Origin: a virus
Reading direction: 5' to 3' (one strand)
IMG/VR virus record: IMGVR_UViG_3300026118_000002
Location: 1-64,000 of that record
DNA: 64,000 nucleotides
Both the position numbers and the translations under genes were made by a program. Shown one piece after another: positions 54,356 through 62,042 of this stretch. The notes under the pieces are model-generated. The model was not told where the DNA came from. It did not search any database and saw nothing but the letters and a program-made list of their open reading frames with translations. Position 1 is the stretch's first letter; every line of letters begins with the position of its first letter.

Positions 54356-54769
54356 TCAAGCGCGCCATCCGGCATTCATACCGAATACCATCGGATCGTG
54401 CGTTGACTCAGTAAGGTATGGACGGATGACGCCGAACCGATCCATGTGCCATATTCGCAGGTGATAATAGGCAGTGGCATCGAAAATATCCCACAACCAA
54501 CGGTACCAGTCATCTTTTGATTCTGTTACACCACTTGTCACTTCAACTTCCAGAAACCCCAAGACCAGTAGCTTCCCCTCAATAACGATGCGCCATGCGT
54601 CGGGTCGTGGCAAGGCATCACTAAACCCCTCTGAAAGTTCAGACCACTCACCTACCCATGATGGGGCTGTTTGCGCCTGATCGCAGAGTGCGGCACGCCA
54701 CGCATGCCCACGTATCCAGCCGTCTTGAATTGCACGGTTGATCAGAGCATCGTGATGTGTAACTGTCAT
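54356..54769 (-). CDS. Hypothetical protein, 137 aa
   Basis: ATG 54769 follows AAGGAATACATC. The central sequence (RIVIEGKLLVLGFLEVEVTS; WYRWLWDIFDATAYYHLR) resembles restriction-like nuclease cores in outline (an EVEV strand), but no complete PD-(D/E)xK motif can be claimed. It lies next to the attachment site and so near the edge of an integrated prophage. Confidence 0.6.
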   Translation of the reverse strand: MTVTHHDALINRAIQDGWIRGHAWRAALCDQAQTAPSWVGEWSELSEGFSDALPRPDAWRIVIEGKLLVLGFLEVEVTSGVTESKDDWYRWLWDIFDATAYYHLRIWHMDRFGVIRPYLTESTHDPMVFGMNAGWRA

Positions 54770-54782
54770 GATGTATTCCTTC

Positions 54783-54803
54783 CGTGGGTAGCGTTGTGGG
54801 TAA
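54783..54803. repeat. Integrase arm-type site, left
   Basis: CGTGGGTAGCGTTGTGGGTAA contains two direct half-repeats GTGGGTA. An almost identical copy at 55028-55048 differs at one base. The two flank the tRNA-derived core at 112 and 62 bp, the layout of integrase arm-binding sites. Confidence 0.7.
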
Positions 54804-54824
54804 TGTCTTGTCAAAAGACGTTCG

Positions 54825-54842
54825 GTATGCTATCATACCGCC
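54825..54842. repeat. Small palindrome between arm and core
   Basis: CGGTATG and CATACCG form a 7-bp perfect inverted repeat with a 4-base loop, close to TCTTGTCAAAAGA. It may be a site for a bending protein or the end of the 54356 gene's promoter. The rest of 54804-54914 holds no gene. Confidence 0.5.
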
Positions 54843-54916
54843 TAACACCCCTCGGCACTCCAATGCCACAAATACCATAGCCGTTCTGTGTCGAAACCCC
54901 TCAATAATATGGCCCT

Positions 54917-54966
54917 GCTGTTTCGTAAACAGCAGGTCAAGGGTTCAAGTCCCTTCACCGGCTCCA
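54917..54966 (+). other. attP: attP core: 3' part of tRNA-Thr (CGT)
   Basis: The stretch holds the anticodon arm GCTGT/ACAGC with loop TTCGTAA (anticodon CGT), the T-arm AAGGG-TTCAAGT-CCCTT, and the 3' acceptor strand CACCGGC, T, CCA. The 5' half of the tRNA is absent, so it is not a working gene. Phages with tyrosine integrases commonly carry the 3' end of their target tRNA so that integration restores it. The integrase gene is 270 bases away. The host target is therefore predicted to be tRNA-Thr(CGT). Confidence 0.85.
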
Positions 54967-55175
54967 GCATCAGGGCGCTGTAGAGGCGTCCTTTTTGCTG
55001 TCTGCTGTTCAGGCAGTGAGGTGCCTGCGTGGGTAGGGTTGTGGGTAAATTCCATGTTGACCGCTTGCTCGATCCTCCATACCACTTCTCGGTTGATCGA
55101 GCGCTGATCTTTCCGCGCCAACGCCGCAAGGTGCTCATGAAGCTCGTCGGATAATCGGATAGTCAGCTTCTTCAT
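54945..55175 (-). CDS. Ribbon-helix-helix regulator, 76 aa
   Basis: MKKLTIRLSDELHEHLAALA followed by RSINREVVWRIEQAV is the Arc/MetJ ribbon-helix-helix fold. The C-terminal 30 residues are Pro/Thr-rich and the last codons and stop come from the antisense of the tRNA core of attP. ATG 55175 has GAGAG upstream. It may control the integrase or assist excision. Integration joins a different sequence just past its end but keeps the core bases. Confidence 0.75.
   Translation of the reverse strand: MKKLTIRLSDELHEHLAALARKDQRSINREVVWRIEQAVNMEFTHNPTHAGTSLPEQQTAKRTPLQRPDAGAGEGT
55028..55048. repeat. Integrase arm-type site, right
   Basis: CGTGGGTAGGGTTGTGGGTAA, the second copy of the element at 54783-54803. 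It lies within the coding part of the ribbon-helix-helix gene. Confidence 0.7.
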
Positions 55176-55207
55176 ACACTCTCTGCCGTCATTTTGCCGT
55201 CTAGTAC

Positions 55208-55236
55208 AGTATACCACGGCTGTCAAGATCGTACAA
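55208..55236 (-). promoter_or_regulatory. Promoter of the ribbon-helix-helix gene
   Basis: Leftward TTGTAC (55236-55231) and TATACT (55213-55208) lie 17 bp apart. Another TTGACA lies within the spacer. The region ends just before the integrase stop. Confidence 0.6.
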
Positions 55237-55237
55237 G

Positions 55238-56362
55238 CTATGCCGCATGCCTGAGTACCTTGATCGACTCTAGCCGCTCCAATGCCTCTCGCATCGCTAC
55301 CACTTGCACCTTGACATAGCTCGATGTGACATCGGCATCAGCGTGACCCGCAATCGCCTGGATAATGTCGTGGCTTGCACCGGTATCACCTAGCCAAGAG
55401 AGGCAGGTGCGGCGTAAGAGGTGGAAATGAACATTGCGGATGCTGGCCCGTTTGAGCGCGGCCTTAAAATGCCGATCAAGATTGCGCTCACTCATTGGCG
55501 TGCCGCGCTCTGATGCGAACAGCAACCCGCTTTCTGGTACGCCTTCCGCCATAATTTGCTCAAGTCGCATCCGCAAAATACCGCACTGGCGATGCGTGAG
55601 TGGCAGTACGCGGATGCGACGGTTTTTCGTGTATTGCTCAATCGACGGCCTGCCGTCTATGTCCAGCACCTGCTGTCGGATCGTGATTGTACGGGCTTCG
55701 AGATCAAGTCCAGCGATCTCCAATCCGAGCAACTCGCCCTTGCGGATGCCTAATTCGACCGCAAGTACATACAGACCAGAGAGACGGTGTGATGTGACCG
55801 CTTCGAGAAGTGCGGCGGCTTCGAGGGTTGTTAAAGGATCAGGCTTCTCGTCATGCACAGGTGGTGTTTCAACCGCCAGGATCGGGTTGTATCCGATCCG
55901 TCGATCATCTGTCGCCTGAGTCAGTGCTGTTCGTAGGACGGTGTACGCATGACGGATCGTGCGTGGTGAGAAATTGCCGACTTTCATGTCGGCCAGCATT
56001 GCGCGGATATGATCGGCGGAAAGCGCTTCGAGCCTGATATGTCCGATACGAGGGGAGATGTAAAACTCACATATCTGTTTGTAGAAACGCAGTGTTTTGG
56101 GCTTTTTGTTCGGGGCGACGATGGTGGAAAGCCAGTGCGCAAGCCAATCATGGAGCGGGATTTTGCCACCGGGGATATTTACGCGTCCGTCTTTTTGCTG
56201 TTCAAGTTCCTTGCGTTTGGCTTTGGCGGCTGCTTCCGAAGCACAACGATAGTTGTATTGCTTGCCGTTTTGCGAGATATAGGCCCACCATTGTCCGTTT
56301 TTGTCCTGGTAGTAACCGCGCGCCCGGCGAGCGGGGCGCTTTGCATTCTTGGAGCTTCCCAT
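55238..56362 (-). CDS. int: Tyrosine integrase, 374 aa
   Basis: The catalytic residues are visible: Arg207 (GIRKGELLGL), Lys246 (YTKNRRIRVLPL), His314 and Arg317 (HFHLLRRTC), His340 (AGHADADVTS) and nucleophile Tyr349 (SSYVKV). Residues 1-70 form an AP2-like arm-binding domain (GYYQDKNGQWWAYI) and 70-170 the SAM-like core-binding domain. It should recombine attP with a host tRNA-Thr gene. GGAGG precedes ATG 56362. It lies beside attP and overlaps the excisionase-like gene. Confidence 0.95.
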   Translation of the reverse strand: MGSSKNAKRPARRARGYYQDKNGQWWAYISQNGKQYNYRCASEAAAKAKRKELEQQKDGRVNIPGGKIPLHDWLAHWLSTIVAPNKKPKTLRFYKQICEFYISPRIGHIRLEALSADHIRAMLADMKVGNFSPRTIRHAYTVLRTALTQATDDRRIGYNPILAVETPPVHDEKPDPLTTLEAAALLEAVTSHRLSGLYVLAVELGIRKGELLGLEIAGLDLEARTITIRQQVLDIDGRPSIEQYTKNRRIRVLPLTHRQCGILRMRLEQIMAEGVPESGLLFASERGTPMSERNLDRHFKAALKRASIRNVHFHLLRRTCLSWLGDTGASHDIIQAIAGHADADVTSSYVKVQVVAMREALERLESIKVLRHAA

Positions 56363-56547
56363 TTGTCGCCTCCTTGTTCCATCCATGCCACGAGCGCGTC
56401 AACGGACTTCGCAGACACGAGCGTTCCTTTTCCGCGCCCACTGGAAACAAGGATGCGTTCATGGATGAGCCGACGCACGGTTTGATAGCTGAGATTCAGG
56501 ATCGCTTGTGTCTCGCTCATTTTATAAAAAGCTGACTGAATTGTCAT
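56179..56547 (-). CDS. Excisionase-like HTH protein, 122 aa
   Basis: An HTH of the excisionase/MerR type is clear (ETQAILNLSYQTVRRLIHER) with a wing (GRGKGTLVSAKSVDALVAWM). This part ends before the integrase start at 56362; the frame then continues for 184 bases inside the integrase gene. Either the protein has a long tail, or the message is read with a shift. It is the natural candidate for the recombination directionality factor. Confidence 0.65.
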   Translation of the reverse strand: MTIQSAFYKMSETQAILNLSYQTVRRLIHERILVSSGRGKGTLVSAKSVDALVAWMEQGGDKWEAPRMQSAPLAGRAVTTRTKTDNGGPISRKTASNTTIVVLRKQPPKPNARNLNSKKTDA

Positions 56548-56644
56548 CTCGCCCTCACCCTCACACACCCGACGCCGCGTCACGCCGCGCCAGCAACGTC
56601 TCGCGCGGCGTCGTCATCGTCGCGCCGCCAGTATCTGCGATGCG

Positions 56645-57565
56645 TTAAACAGCCAATTCCATTACTTCCTGAGAGAGACGACGAACGGCAACCTCCACGT
56701 ACTCTACCCCAATCTCGATCCCGATCGCGCAACGGCCCAGGTTCTTGGCTGCCCGTAGTGTTGTGCCACTGCCTGCTGTGAAGTCCAATATCGTGTCGCC
56801 GGGGTTTGTATGCGTCGTGATAAGATACTCCATAAGCGCGAGCGGCTTTTGGTTAGGATGAAGTCCATCGAGCCGATTGCCGTTATTCATTGATATAATG
56901 GTTGTTGGATAATACTCATCACTGATACGGGTCGTTGAGTGGTGTTGCCCCCAAACGGACGAGGTGCGCCGCATCCCGCCCTTGGTGCGTAATGCTCCCT
57001 TGCGAAGAAGGGGATTGTAGGTTGCTACGCCGCTACAAAACACGGAGATTAGCTCATGCTGTCGTAATGGCTGATGTTTTGCGTTTAGATAGCCTGTCGG
57101 CATATGCTTATCCCAAATCCAATCGTATTTGTACCAACTAGGATTACTTGTTCGCAGTAGACTACTAAACGGCTCCTGTCCGAACAGCACGATTGCGCCA
57201 CGCGGCTTGATCAGTCGCTTTAACTCTCTCCACATCGCATCAAGCGGGATCGGACTATCCCACTCACTTGCTGTCGTGCCGTAGGGTGGATCACAAATGA
57301 CGGCATCAAGGCTGTGATCGGGCAGCGTCGGCATGACCTCTAGACAGTCACCGTGATAGATCGTGATACCGTTATGTTCATAGTAGGGCTGCATCGTCAT
57401 CTCATTATCCGTCTCGTCCGTCTCACTCACAACCGGCATCCCCGTCGCCCTATCGTCACTACTGCGATAGTAGCCCGCCCTCACCCCGCCACACTGCGGA
57501 CTGTACCAGTACCACGGCACGCCACTGCGCAGCACGCAGAGCGGCCAGGAGGTGCGCTGTGTCAT
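56645..57565 (-). CDS. DNA methyltransferase (DPPY type), 306 aa
   Basis: The catalytic DPPYGT (residues 92-97) comes before the SAM-binding DFTAGSGTT near residue 272, the beta-class order of N6-adenine or N4-cytosine methyltransferases. The first 55 residues (to TDNE) are an unusual Trp/Tyr-rich extension; ATG 57565 overlaps the stop of the next methyltransferase by ATGA, while ATG 57400 would give a family-typical start. No restriction enzyme is visible, so it likely protects phage DNA. Confidence 0.8.
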   Translation of the reverse strand: MTQRTSWPLCVLRSGVPWYWYSPQCGGVRAGYYRSSDDRATGMPVVSETDETDNEMTMQPYYEHNGITIYHGDCLEVMPTLPDHSLDAVICDPPYGTTASEWDSPIPLDAMWRELKRLIKPRGAIVLFGQEPFSSLLRTSNPSWYKYDWIWDKHMPTGYLNAKHQPLRQHELISVFCSGVATYNPLLRKGALRTKGGMRRTSSVWGQHHSTTRISDEYYPTTIISMNNGNRLDGLHPNQKPLALMEYLITTHTNPGDTILDFTAGSGTTLRAAKNLGRCAIGIEIGVEYVEVAVRRLSQEVMELAV

Positions 57566-58511
57566 AGCCACAACTCCGTACTGACCAGTTGCACACCATC
57601 AGTTCTGCGCGCCTGCATATCGCCATAGCCAAGATCGACGCCGATTGCGTTGCGCTGGAGCTTTGTCGCGGCACGTAAGGTTGTGCCGCTGCCGGCGAAC
57701 GGATCAAGGATCGTGTCACCGGTGCCGCTGCCTGCGAGAATGCAGCGTTCGGCGAGTGCCTGTGGCATCGGCGCGTAGTGCTCTTCAGCGGGAGCCCGTG
57801 CGATGGAATATCCCAGACAGTGCGACAGTGCCGATCAATGAGCGGGGCAAGTTGCGCGGTGCTGGGTTCGCGTCGCCCGGAATTGAGCGGCGCATTTACA
57901 ACGCCCTTCGATCCGCGCGGGGAGCGCGGATCGCCGTTGACCGCCGGTACCTTGACGGCATCCATATTGATATAATAGTTGCCCTGCTTACTGAATAAAA
58001 AGACTGTTTCATGGTCGCGACTGAACCGATCACCAGCCGCATTTCCCTCTGGCATCGCATTTCTTTTCCACCAGATGATCTCATTTCGCAGTACCCAGCC
58101 CTGATCTTGCAATGCAAACGCCACGCGCCACGGCATGCCCATCAGCGATTTTGGCGGCAATCCGGTCGTCACCCGCCGCGCACCGGGCCGATCTTGCGTC
58201 TGCTTTCCATGCAGACCGTCGGCGTGCTTGCCGCCTGTCGAGCCGCCCCATTTGCCGTCATTCGCGTAGCAGTCGCCTAAATTAAGGAACAACACACCGT
58301 TGTTTTTGAGTACGCGCCAGCACAGCAGGAACACATCTGCAAGCGCGGCGACATACTCGATATGCGTTTGCTCTTGGCCGATCTCGCGCGGGTCGTCTGT
58401 GTACGATCGCATCCTCCAATATGGGGGCGATGTGCAAATCATCTGCACGCTTCCAGTAGCAAGCGTCGGAAGGAGTTCACGGCTGTCGCCTTGTAATATT
58501 TCAATACTCAT
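57562..58511 (-). pseudogene. DNA methyltransferase (TSPPYW type), frameshifted
   Basis: The N-terminal frame (58511 to about 57796) carries TSPPYW (residues 27-32), FLNLGDCY and NEIIWWKR, typical of N4-cytosine and related methyltransferases. The C-terminal part (DTILDPFAGSGTTLRAA, GVDLGYGD) is in another frame, from about 57795 to the stop at 57562. Adding one base in the CCC at 57795-57797 would give WDIPSHGAPAEEHYAPMPQ and restore a full protein of about 315 residues. This could be a real inactivation, a programmed shift or an assembly error in a homopolymer. Confidence 0.75.
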
Positions 58512-58714
58512 CCCAGTTCCATCACTTCCTGCTTCGTCTTCATCGCCTCAAGCCGCGCTATCGCCTCCGCCAACTCCTTGCGCGTCTCCGATGCTCGCAC
58601 CGCGCTTGGCGAGTCCAGTCCCATTCGCTCGTGCAACGCAGCGTCTACCGCGTATCGTCGGCGCTCACGCTGCATGGCGGCGATAGCAAGGTCGATCGCG
58701 CGGTTGTTGGTCAC
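58508..58714 (-). CDS. Small helical protein, 68 aa
   Basis: GTG 58714 overlaps the stop of the DpdA-like gene; its own stop overlaps the methyltransferase start. The sequence (RAIDLAIAAMQRERRRYAVD; ASETRKELAEAIARLEAMK) is charged coiled coil. It may be a partner of the modification enzymes. Confidence 0.6.
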   Translation of the reverse strand: MTNNRAIDLAIAAMQRERRRYAVDAALHERMGLDSPSAVRASETRKELAEAIARLEAMKTKQEVMELG

Positions 58715-59595
58715 GTGCGCGCCGCCTCTAGTGTCGCCAGCCATTTTGTATAGTTGCGGATGTTCTCAATCGCGAGCTGCGCTGGCTGATACGCCGTGAA
58801 TTTCTCGTCCTTCGTGAAGGATTTGCGCTGCACACCGTCGCCACCAGCGTAGGACCGACCGAACACCGCCGCCATCTCCGTACCCGCGCTGTCGGTCGAG
58901 AGACGGACACCTTCACACATGCGTTCATATCCCGCTGCAAGCTCGATCGCCGGCGGATAAAGCACGCCGAGAATATGCACACGCGTGACCCCCGTGCGGC
59001 GCACCCGAGGGAGCACTCGGCGCAGCACCTCGTCAAAGATTGGCATCATTAACGTAGGCATGCGACCTATTATGCAGAAGCCGCCCAGCGCCAGCCAGTC
59101 GCGCCCTGGACGCATCAGCGGAAGGAGTGAGTCTACACACGCAAGATACTGGCGCGGCGTAGCGCCTTGTGCAGCGTAGGCGATCGCGCCACGTACGCTG
59201 CCACGTAGACGATGATACTCACGCGCGCTACGCAGCGTCTCGGCGACAGCGGGGGCGGCGCTCGTCTCGTCGCCGCGCACCTTGACGCGCTTACCGTTGA
59301 CGATCGCCTCGTCTACGCCGACAAGACAGTCATAGGTCACAATCGCCTCAGCATGCGAAGGCCCGCCGCTGTACTCGATCTGCGCTTCTAGCCGCAACTG
59401 CCGTTCAAGCGCCGTCCAAGGCTGAAGACGCAGCAGCATATCCCTTTCTTGAAAAGCTCCGCTGTCAATAACGTAGCGCGTGTGCGGACAGAGATCGACC
59501 CGATAGTGCGGGTTGACCATCGCCAGCCCACTCACACACTCAGGCGCAAACGCAAGGCAGTTCAGTTCGTTATTGTTTTTCGAGGGATAGAACAT
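58711..59595 (-). CDS. dpdA: DpdA-like DNA-guanine transglycosylase, 294 aa
   Basis: The TIM-barrel motifs of the tRNA-guanine transglycosylase superfamily are seen in order: VIDSGAF with Asp44, IAYAAQGATPRQYLACVD, WLALGGFC, VHILGV and STDSAGT with Asp235. The shorter length (about 295 residues) and missing tRNA-binding parts fit phage DpdA, which exchanges guanine in DNA for a 7-deazaguanine. No queuosine-precursor genes are seen in the window, so the base could come from the host or from genes outside it. It is coupled to both neighbours. Confidence 0.75.
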   Translation of the reverse strand: MFYPSKNNNELNCLAFAPECVSGLAMVNPHYRVDLCPHTRYVIDSGAFQERDMLLRLQPWTALERQLRLEAQIEYSGGPSHAEAIVTYDCLVGVDEAIVNGKRVKVRGDETSAAPAVAETLRSAREYHRLRGSVRGAIAYAAQGATPRQYLACVDSLLPLMRPGRDWLALGGFCIIGRMPTLMMPIFDEVLRRVLPRVRRTGVTRVHILGVLYPPAIELAAGYERMCEGVRLSTDSAGTEMAAVFGRSYAGGDGVQRKSFTKDEKFTAYQPAQLAIENIRNYTKWLATLEAART

Positions 59596-60131
59596 CACGC
59601 CCGCACCGCCTCTTTCGCCATTCGCGCGCGCCTCAGCTCACCTTCCACGAACAGCCCGCCGCCGATGGCATGTGCGATATGCTCAGATGGCAAATCCGTC
59701 AAAACAAACCGCGTGCGCGCTGCCCGACGCATCGCATCGGCATCGGCGTGTCCATTGCCAACCAGTGCCGCTTTGCCCTGCGTCGGCAGAAATGGCCGCA
59801 CCTCAAGGCCGAACGACGCGCCAATGCCGATGATTGCACCGCCCGCGTTCGCCAGCTTTTTGAACGTCTGTGGATTGACGCCCTGCCAGGCATCCTCATA
59901 GCACAACACAAACTCACCACACGGCACAAACGCCTGCAACTCAGCAGTGATCAGGCGTGCGATATCCCAGATGCGCTTGTGCGCGGCTTTCGAGCCCTTA
60001 TTCGGCGACCACAGCCACGTCTCCACCAGGCGCTCCTCGCCGTGATCGAATGCTAGCAGCGCGCCGCCAGCGGGGTTGTCGCCGCGCGTACCAGGGTCGA
60101 TACTCAGGATGTATAGTGTCTCACTCGCCAT
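59595..60131 (-). CDS. RuvC-like nuclease, 178 aa
   Basis: Residues 7-17 (YILSIDPGTRG, Asp12), CYEDAWQG (Glu79) and GHADADAMRRAART (Asp130, Asp132) follow the four acidic residues of RuvC-type Holliday junction nucleases. It likely resolves replication or recombination branches before packaging. TGATG overlap joins it to the DpdA-like gene. Confidence 0.8.
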   Translation of the reverse strand: MASETLYILSIDPGTRGDNPAGGALLAFDHGEERLVETWLWSPNKGSKAAHKRIWDIARLITAELQAFVPCGEFVLCYEDAWQGVNPQTFKKLANAGGAIIGIGASFGLEVRPFLPTQGKAALVGNGHADADAMRRAARTRFVLTDLPSEHIAHAIGGGLFVEGELRRARMAKEAVRA

Positions 60132-60261
60132 CGGCTTCCTCGATATCCACGCACTCCGCGCCACATTCGGGACACACACCCGCATCCGTCTCATTCCAAC
60201 GACCTTGCCAAGGACAATCGGTGCATTCGCACTCGGCTGGCCTTCTTGGTATTACTTTCAT
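60121..60261 (-). CDS. Zinc-ribbon microprotein, 46 aa
   Basis: CECTDCPWQG and CPECGAEC give a compact zinc ribbon. ATG 60261 overlaps the preceding stop, and its end lies 11 bases inside the RuvC gene. Coupling and cysteine spacing are the support. Confidence 0.65.
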   Translation of the reverse strand: MKVIPRRPAECECTDCPWQGRWNETDAGVCPECGAECVDIEEADGE

Positions 60262-60488
60262 CCCAGCGCCTTCTTTCCCTTATCCGTCAGTTCGTAGCGA
60301 TCCGTGCTGCCCACACGCGCAATCAGCCCACGTACCGCCAGCCCGCCACAGCTATTCCCGTTCACCCCATAACGCAACTTGCGTACGCTGACGAACCACC
60401 ACACGCTCTCGCTGCGATACAACTTTGCGCCGTCGCGCAGCGATCTCAGGATGTCGCGCTGGACCGCGCCGATACGCGACGTAGTCAT
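60258..60488 (-). CDS. Winged-helix-like protein, 76 aa
   Basis: The pattern QRDILRSLRDGAKLYRSES, YGVNGNSCGGLAVRGLIARV and DRYELTDKGKKALG is that of a small winged helix ending in the typical ELTDKGK wing. It may bind DNA as a regulator. ATGA overlap links it to the next gene. Confidence 0.7.
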   Translation of the reverse strand: MTTSRIGAVQRDILRSLRDGAKLYRSESVWWFVSVRKLRYGVNGNSCGGLAVRGLIARVGSTDRYELTDKGKKALG

Positions 60489-60751
60489 AGCGATAGTTCC
60501 TGCTGAACCGGACCCACGCGAGCCTCTTTCGCCGCAACCGCGTCAATCGCGGCGCGGGCTGCTGTGAGGTATTCGCGGCTTGGCTTCTTATCGATCTCTT
60601 GCCCATTCCTGTACGTTGCCCATACCGCGCGCTGTAACTCCCTCGGGACACGTCGCCAGTGAGCAGCACACATCAACAGTTTTGGTGATACGGGCTTCTC
60701 ACAGCCACGCGCGTGGCATGTGTGCGGTTGCTCGATTGGTGTTGTCATCAT
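60485..60751 (-). CDS. Zinc-finger-like protein, 88 aa
   Basis: The pattern C-x4-C (CHARGCEKP), then CAAHWRRVP, gives Cys/His ligands for one zinc. This motif (CAAHWRRVP.EL) is frequent in small phage early proteins. The rest is helical. The function is unknown. Confidence 0.65.
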   Translation of the reverse strand: MMTTPIEQPHTCHARGCEKPVSPKLLMCAAHWRRVPRELQRAVWATYRNGQEIDKKPSREYLTAARAAIDAVAAKEARVGPVQQELSL

Positions 60752-60969
60752 CGTCCTCTCAGTTCACGTCGCTGCTTGTTGTACATCCGCATGTAGTGAT
60801 TACGACAGCGCCCGCCGCGCGTCGCCGGCTGCTCACACTCTCGACAATGCTGTCCGCGCGGCTCGTACGTCGGCTCAAATGCCTGTGAGCGCCACCAGGA
60901 CAGATAGCAGGCATTGCAGCGACGCGCAGCCTGGATAGGCCGCAATCCACAGACCAGACAGAGCATCAT
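60748..60969 (-). CDS. Zinc-finger-like protein, 73 aa
   Basis: Two knuckles: CLVCGLRPIQAARRCNACY and HCRECEQPATRGGRCRNHY. The basic tail (RRELRGR) suggests nucleic-acid binding. The ATG at 60969 overlaps the preceding TGA. Confidence 0.65.
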   Translation of the reverse strand: MMLCLVCGLRPIQAARRCNACYLSWWRSQAFEPTYEPRGQHCRECEQPATRGGRCRNHYMRMYNKQRRELRGR

Positions 60970-61301
60970 CGCCCGCATCCTTCGTTTGCCCGTATCGGCT
61001 GCCCTGTATTCCACGCGGCAAGCTCGGCAAGCTCTTGGTTGTGTTGCCGTGCCGCCTCTTGGTCAGCCTGACGCTGCCGATAGCGATCCTCTTGGCGTAT
61101 ACGAAAGCACTTCACGCACACAAGTTCATCGGATTCGAGATCGTAGACCTCGTCAAAGAAGCCGAGATGAGAATCGACGCAGTACACCTGACGAACAATG
61201 CTGTACGTTCCGCCGATATTCCCCGCCTTAACCCAGTCATCCGCATCGTCGTATGTCTCGAAATACACGTCGCCAATGCGATATTGATACAGGCCGCTCA
61301 T
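60966..61301 (-). CDS. Hypothetical protein, 111 aa
   Basis: A beta-rich start (YQYRIGDVYFETYDDADDWV) with CVDSHLG and CVKCFRIR, then a charged helix (QEDRYRQRQADQEAARQHNQ). AGGAGAG precedes ATG 61301. The function is unknown. Confidence 0.6.
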   Translation of the reverse strand: MSGLYQYRIGDVYFETYDDADDWVKAGNIGGTYSIVRQVYCVDSHLGFFDEVYDLESDELVCVKCFRIRQEDRYRQRQADQEAARQHNQELAELAAWNTGQPIRANEGCGR

Positions 61302-61314
61302 TGCCCGCTCTCCT

Positions 61315-61485
61315 TCACCGCCATCCGCGCACACGCCGCGCCGAGTCTCGCCATTCGCGCTCGTCTACATCCTGTCGCTGCCACTCATCAGTTCTGACGC
61401 GGCGGGCGTTCGGGCAGCCACCAGCGCGATGGATGACAGCGGATTCAGTGTGCTGTCCTGCGACTTTGACGAGGACGGTGATCAT
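61315..61485 (-). CDS. Hypothetical protein, 56 aa
   Basis: The sequence MITVLVKVAGQHTESAVIHR and basic tail (VRTDEWQRQDVDE, then Arg-rich). ATG 61485 lies after GAGAC; earlier ATGs at 61506 and 61512 would overlap the previous gene. The start is uncertain. Confidence 0.45.
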   Translation of the reverse strand: MITVLVKVAGQHTESAVIHRAGGCPNARRVRTDEWQRQDVDEREWRDSARRVRGWR

Positions 61486-61495
61486 TGGCGTTGTC

Positions 61496-61837
61496 TCAAC
61501 TAGCATCGTCATTTCCTCTAATCGCCCGCCGCAACTCTGCCACCGTCGCCGCGCGGCGTTCCATTGTCATCGCAGCGCGTGCTTGGAGCGTTGCGGCAGC
61601 ATGCATCGCCTCAGCAGGCAGGCTGTACAAAAGCGTTGACCAGATATTCGCGCTATGCCGCATGTAATAACGCTGCAAGACAGGACTGAACAAAAGTTCC
61701 CACCCGTCGCTTTCAAGCGCGGCGAGCGTCGTCGTTGGCACCGGCGCAACCGGCGTGATCTCGGCTGGTGTGCTGGCGGCGCGCTGTGGTTGTGTGGCGC
61801 GGCGTGCGGTGAAGGCGCGCTGGCTACTTCGTGTCAT
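61496..61837 (-). CDS. Hypothetical protein, 113 aa
   Basis: A basic, Ala/Pro/Thr-rich N-terminal 35 residues are followed by a compact part (ALESDGWELLFSPVLQRYYM; TLLYSLPAEAMHAAATLQAR). It overlaps the preceding gene by 14 bases. The function is unknown. Confidence 0.55.
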   Translation of the reverse strand: MTRSSQRAFTARRATQPQRAASTPAEITPVAPVPTTTLAALESDGWELLFSPVLQRYYMRHSANIWSTLLYSLPAEAMHAAATLQARAAMTMERRAATVAELRRAIRGNDDAS

Positions 61838-62042
61838 TGTTCGCCTGCCGGAATGCGTTGACCGCTGCTACCACGAGGTACGCATCGGCGATGTCTCGCG
61901 CCTCGCAATTCTCCATATCGCCAAAACACATGACACATCGGCCATCGCCGGCAAAGACGGCGACCATACCCACATACCCATCTCGATTATCATCCACAAC
62001 CCACGGCAACGGGCTGTGTGCTTGCATCAAATCAGTCGTCAT
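61824..62042 (-). CDS. Hypothetical protein, 72 aa
   Basis: The start (MQAHSPLPWVVDDNRDGYVG) follows a common phage pattern in which a H-x-P-x-P-W motif opens a small beta domain; the end (ARDIADAYLVVAAVNAF) is a helix. The function is unknown. Confidence 0.65.
   Translation of the reverse strand: MTTDLMQAHSPLPWVVDDNRDGYVGMVAVFAGDGRCVMCFGDMENCEARDIADAYLVVAAVNAFRQANNDTK

Noticed and set aside
54917-54966. A working tRNA-Thr gene
   Set aside because: The D-arm and 5' acceptor strand are missing upstream, so it is the attP fragment and not a functional tRNA.
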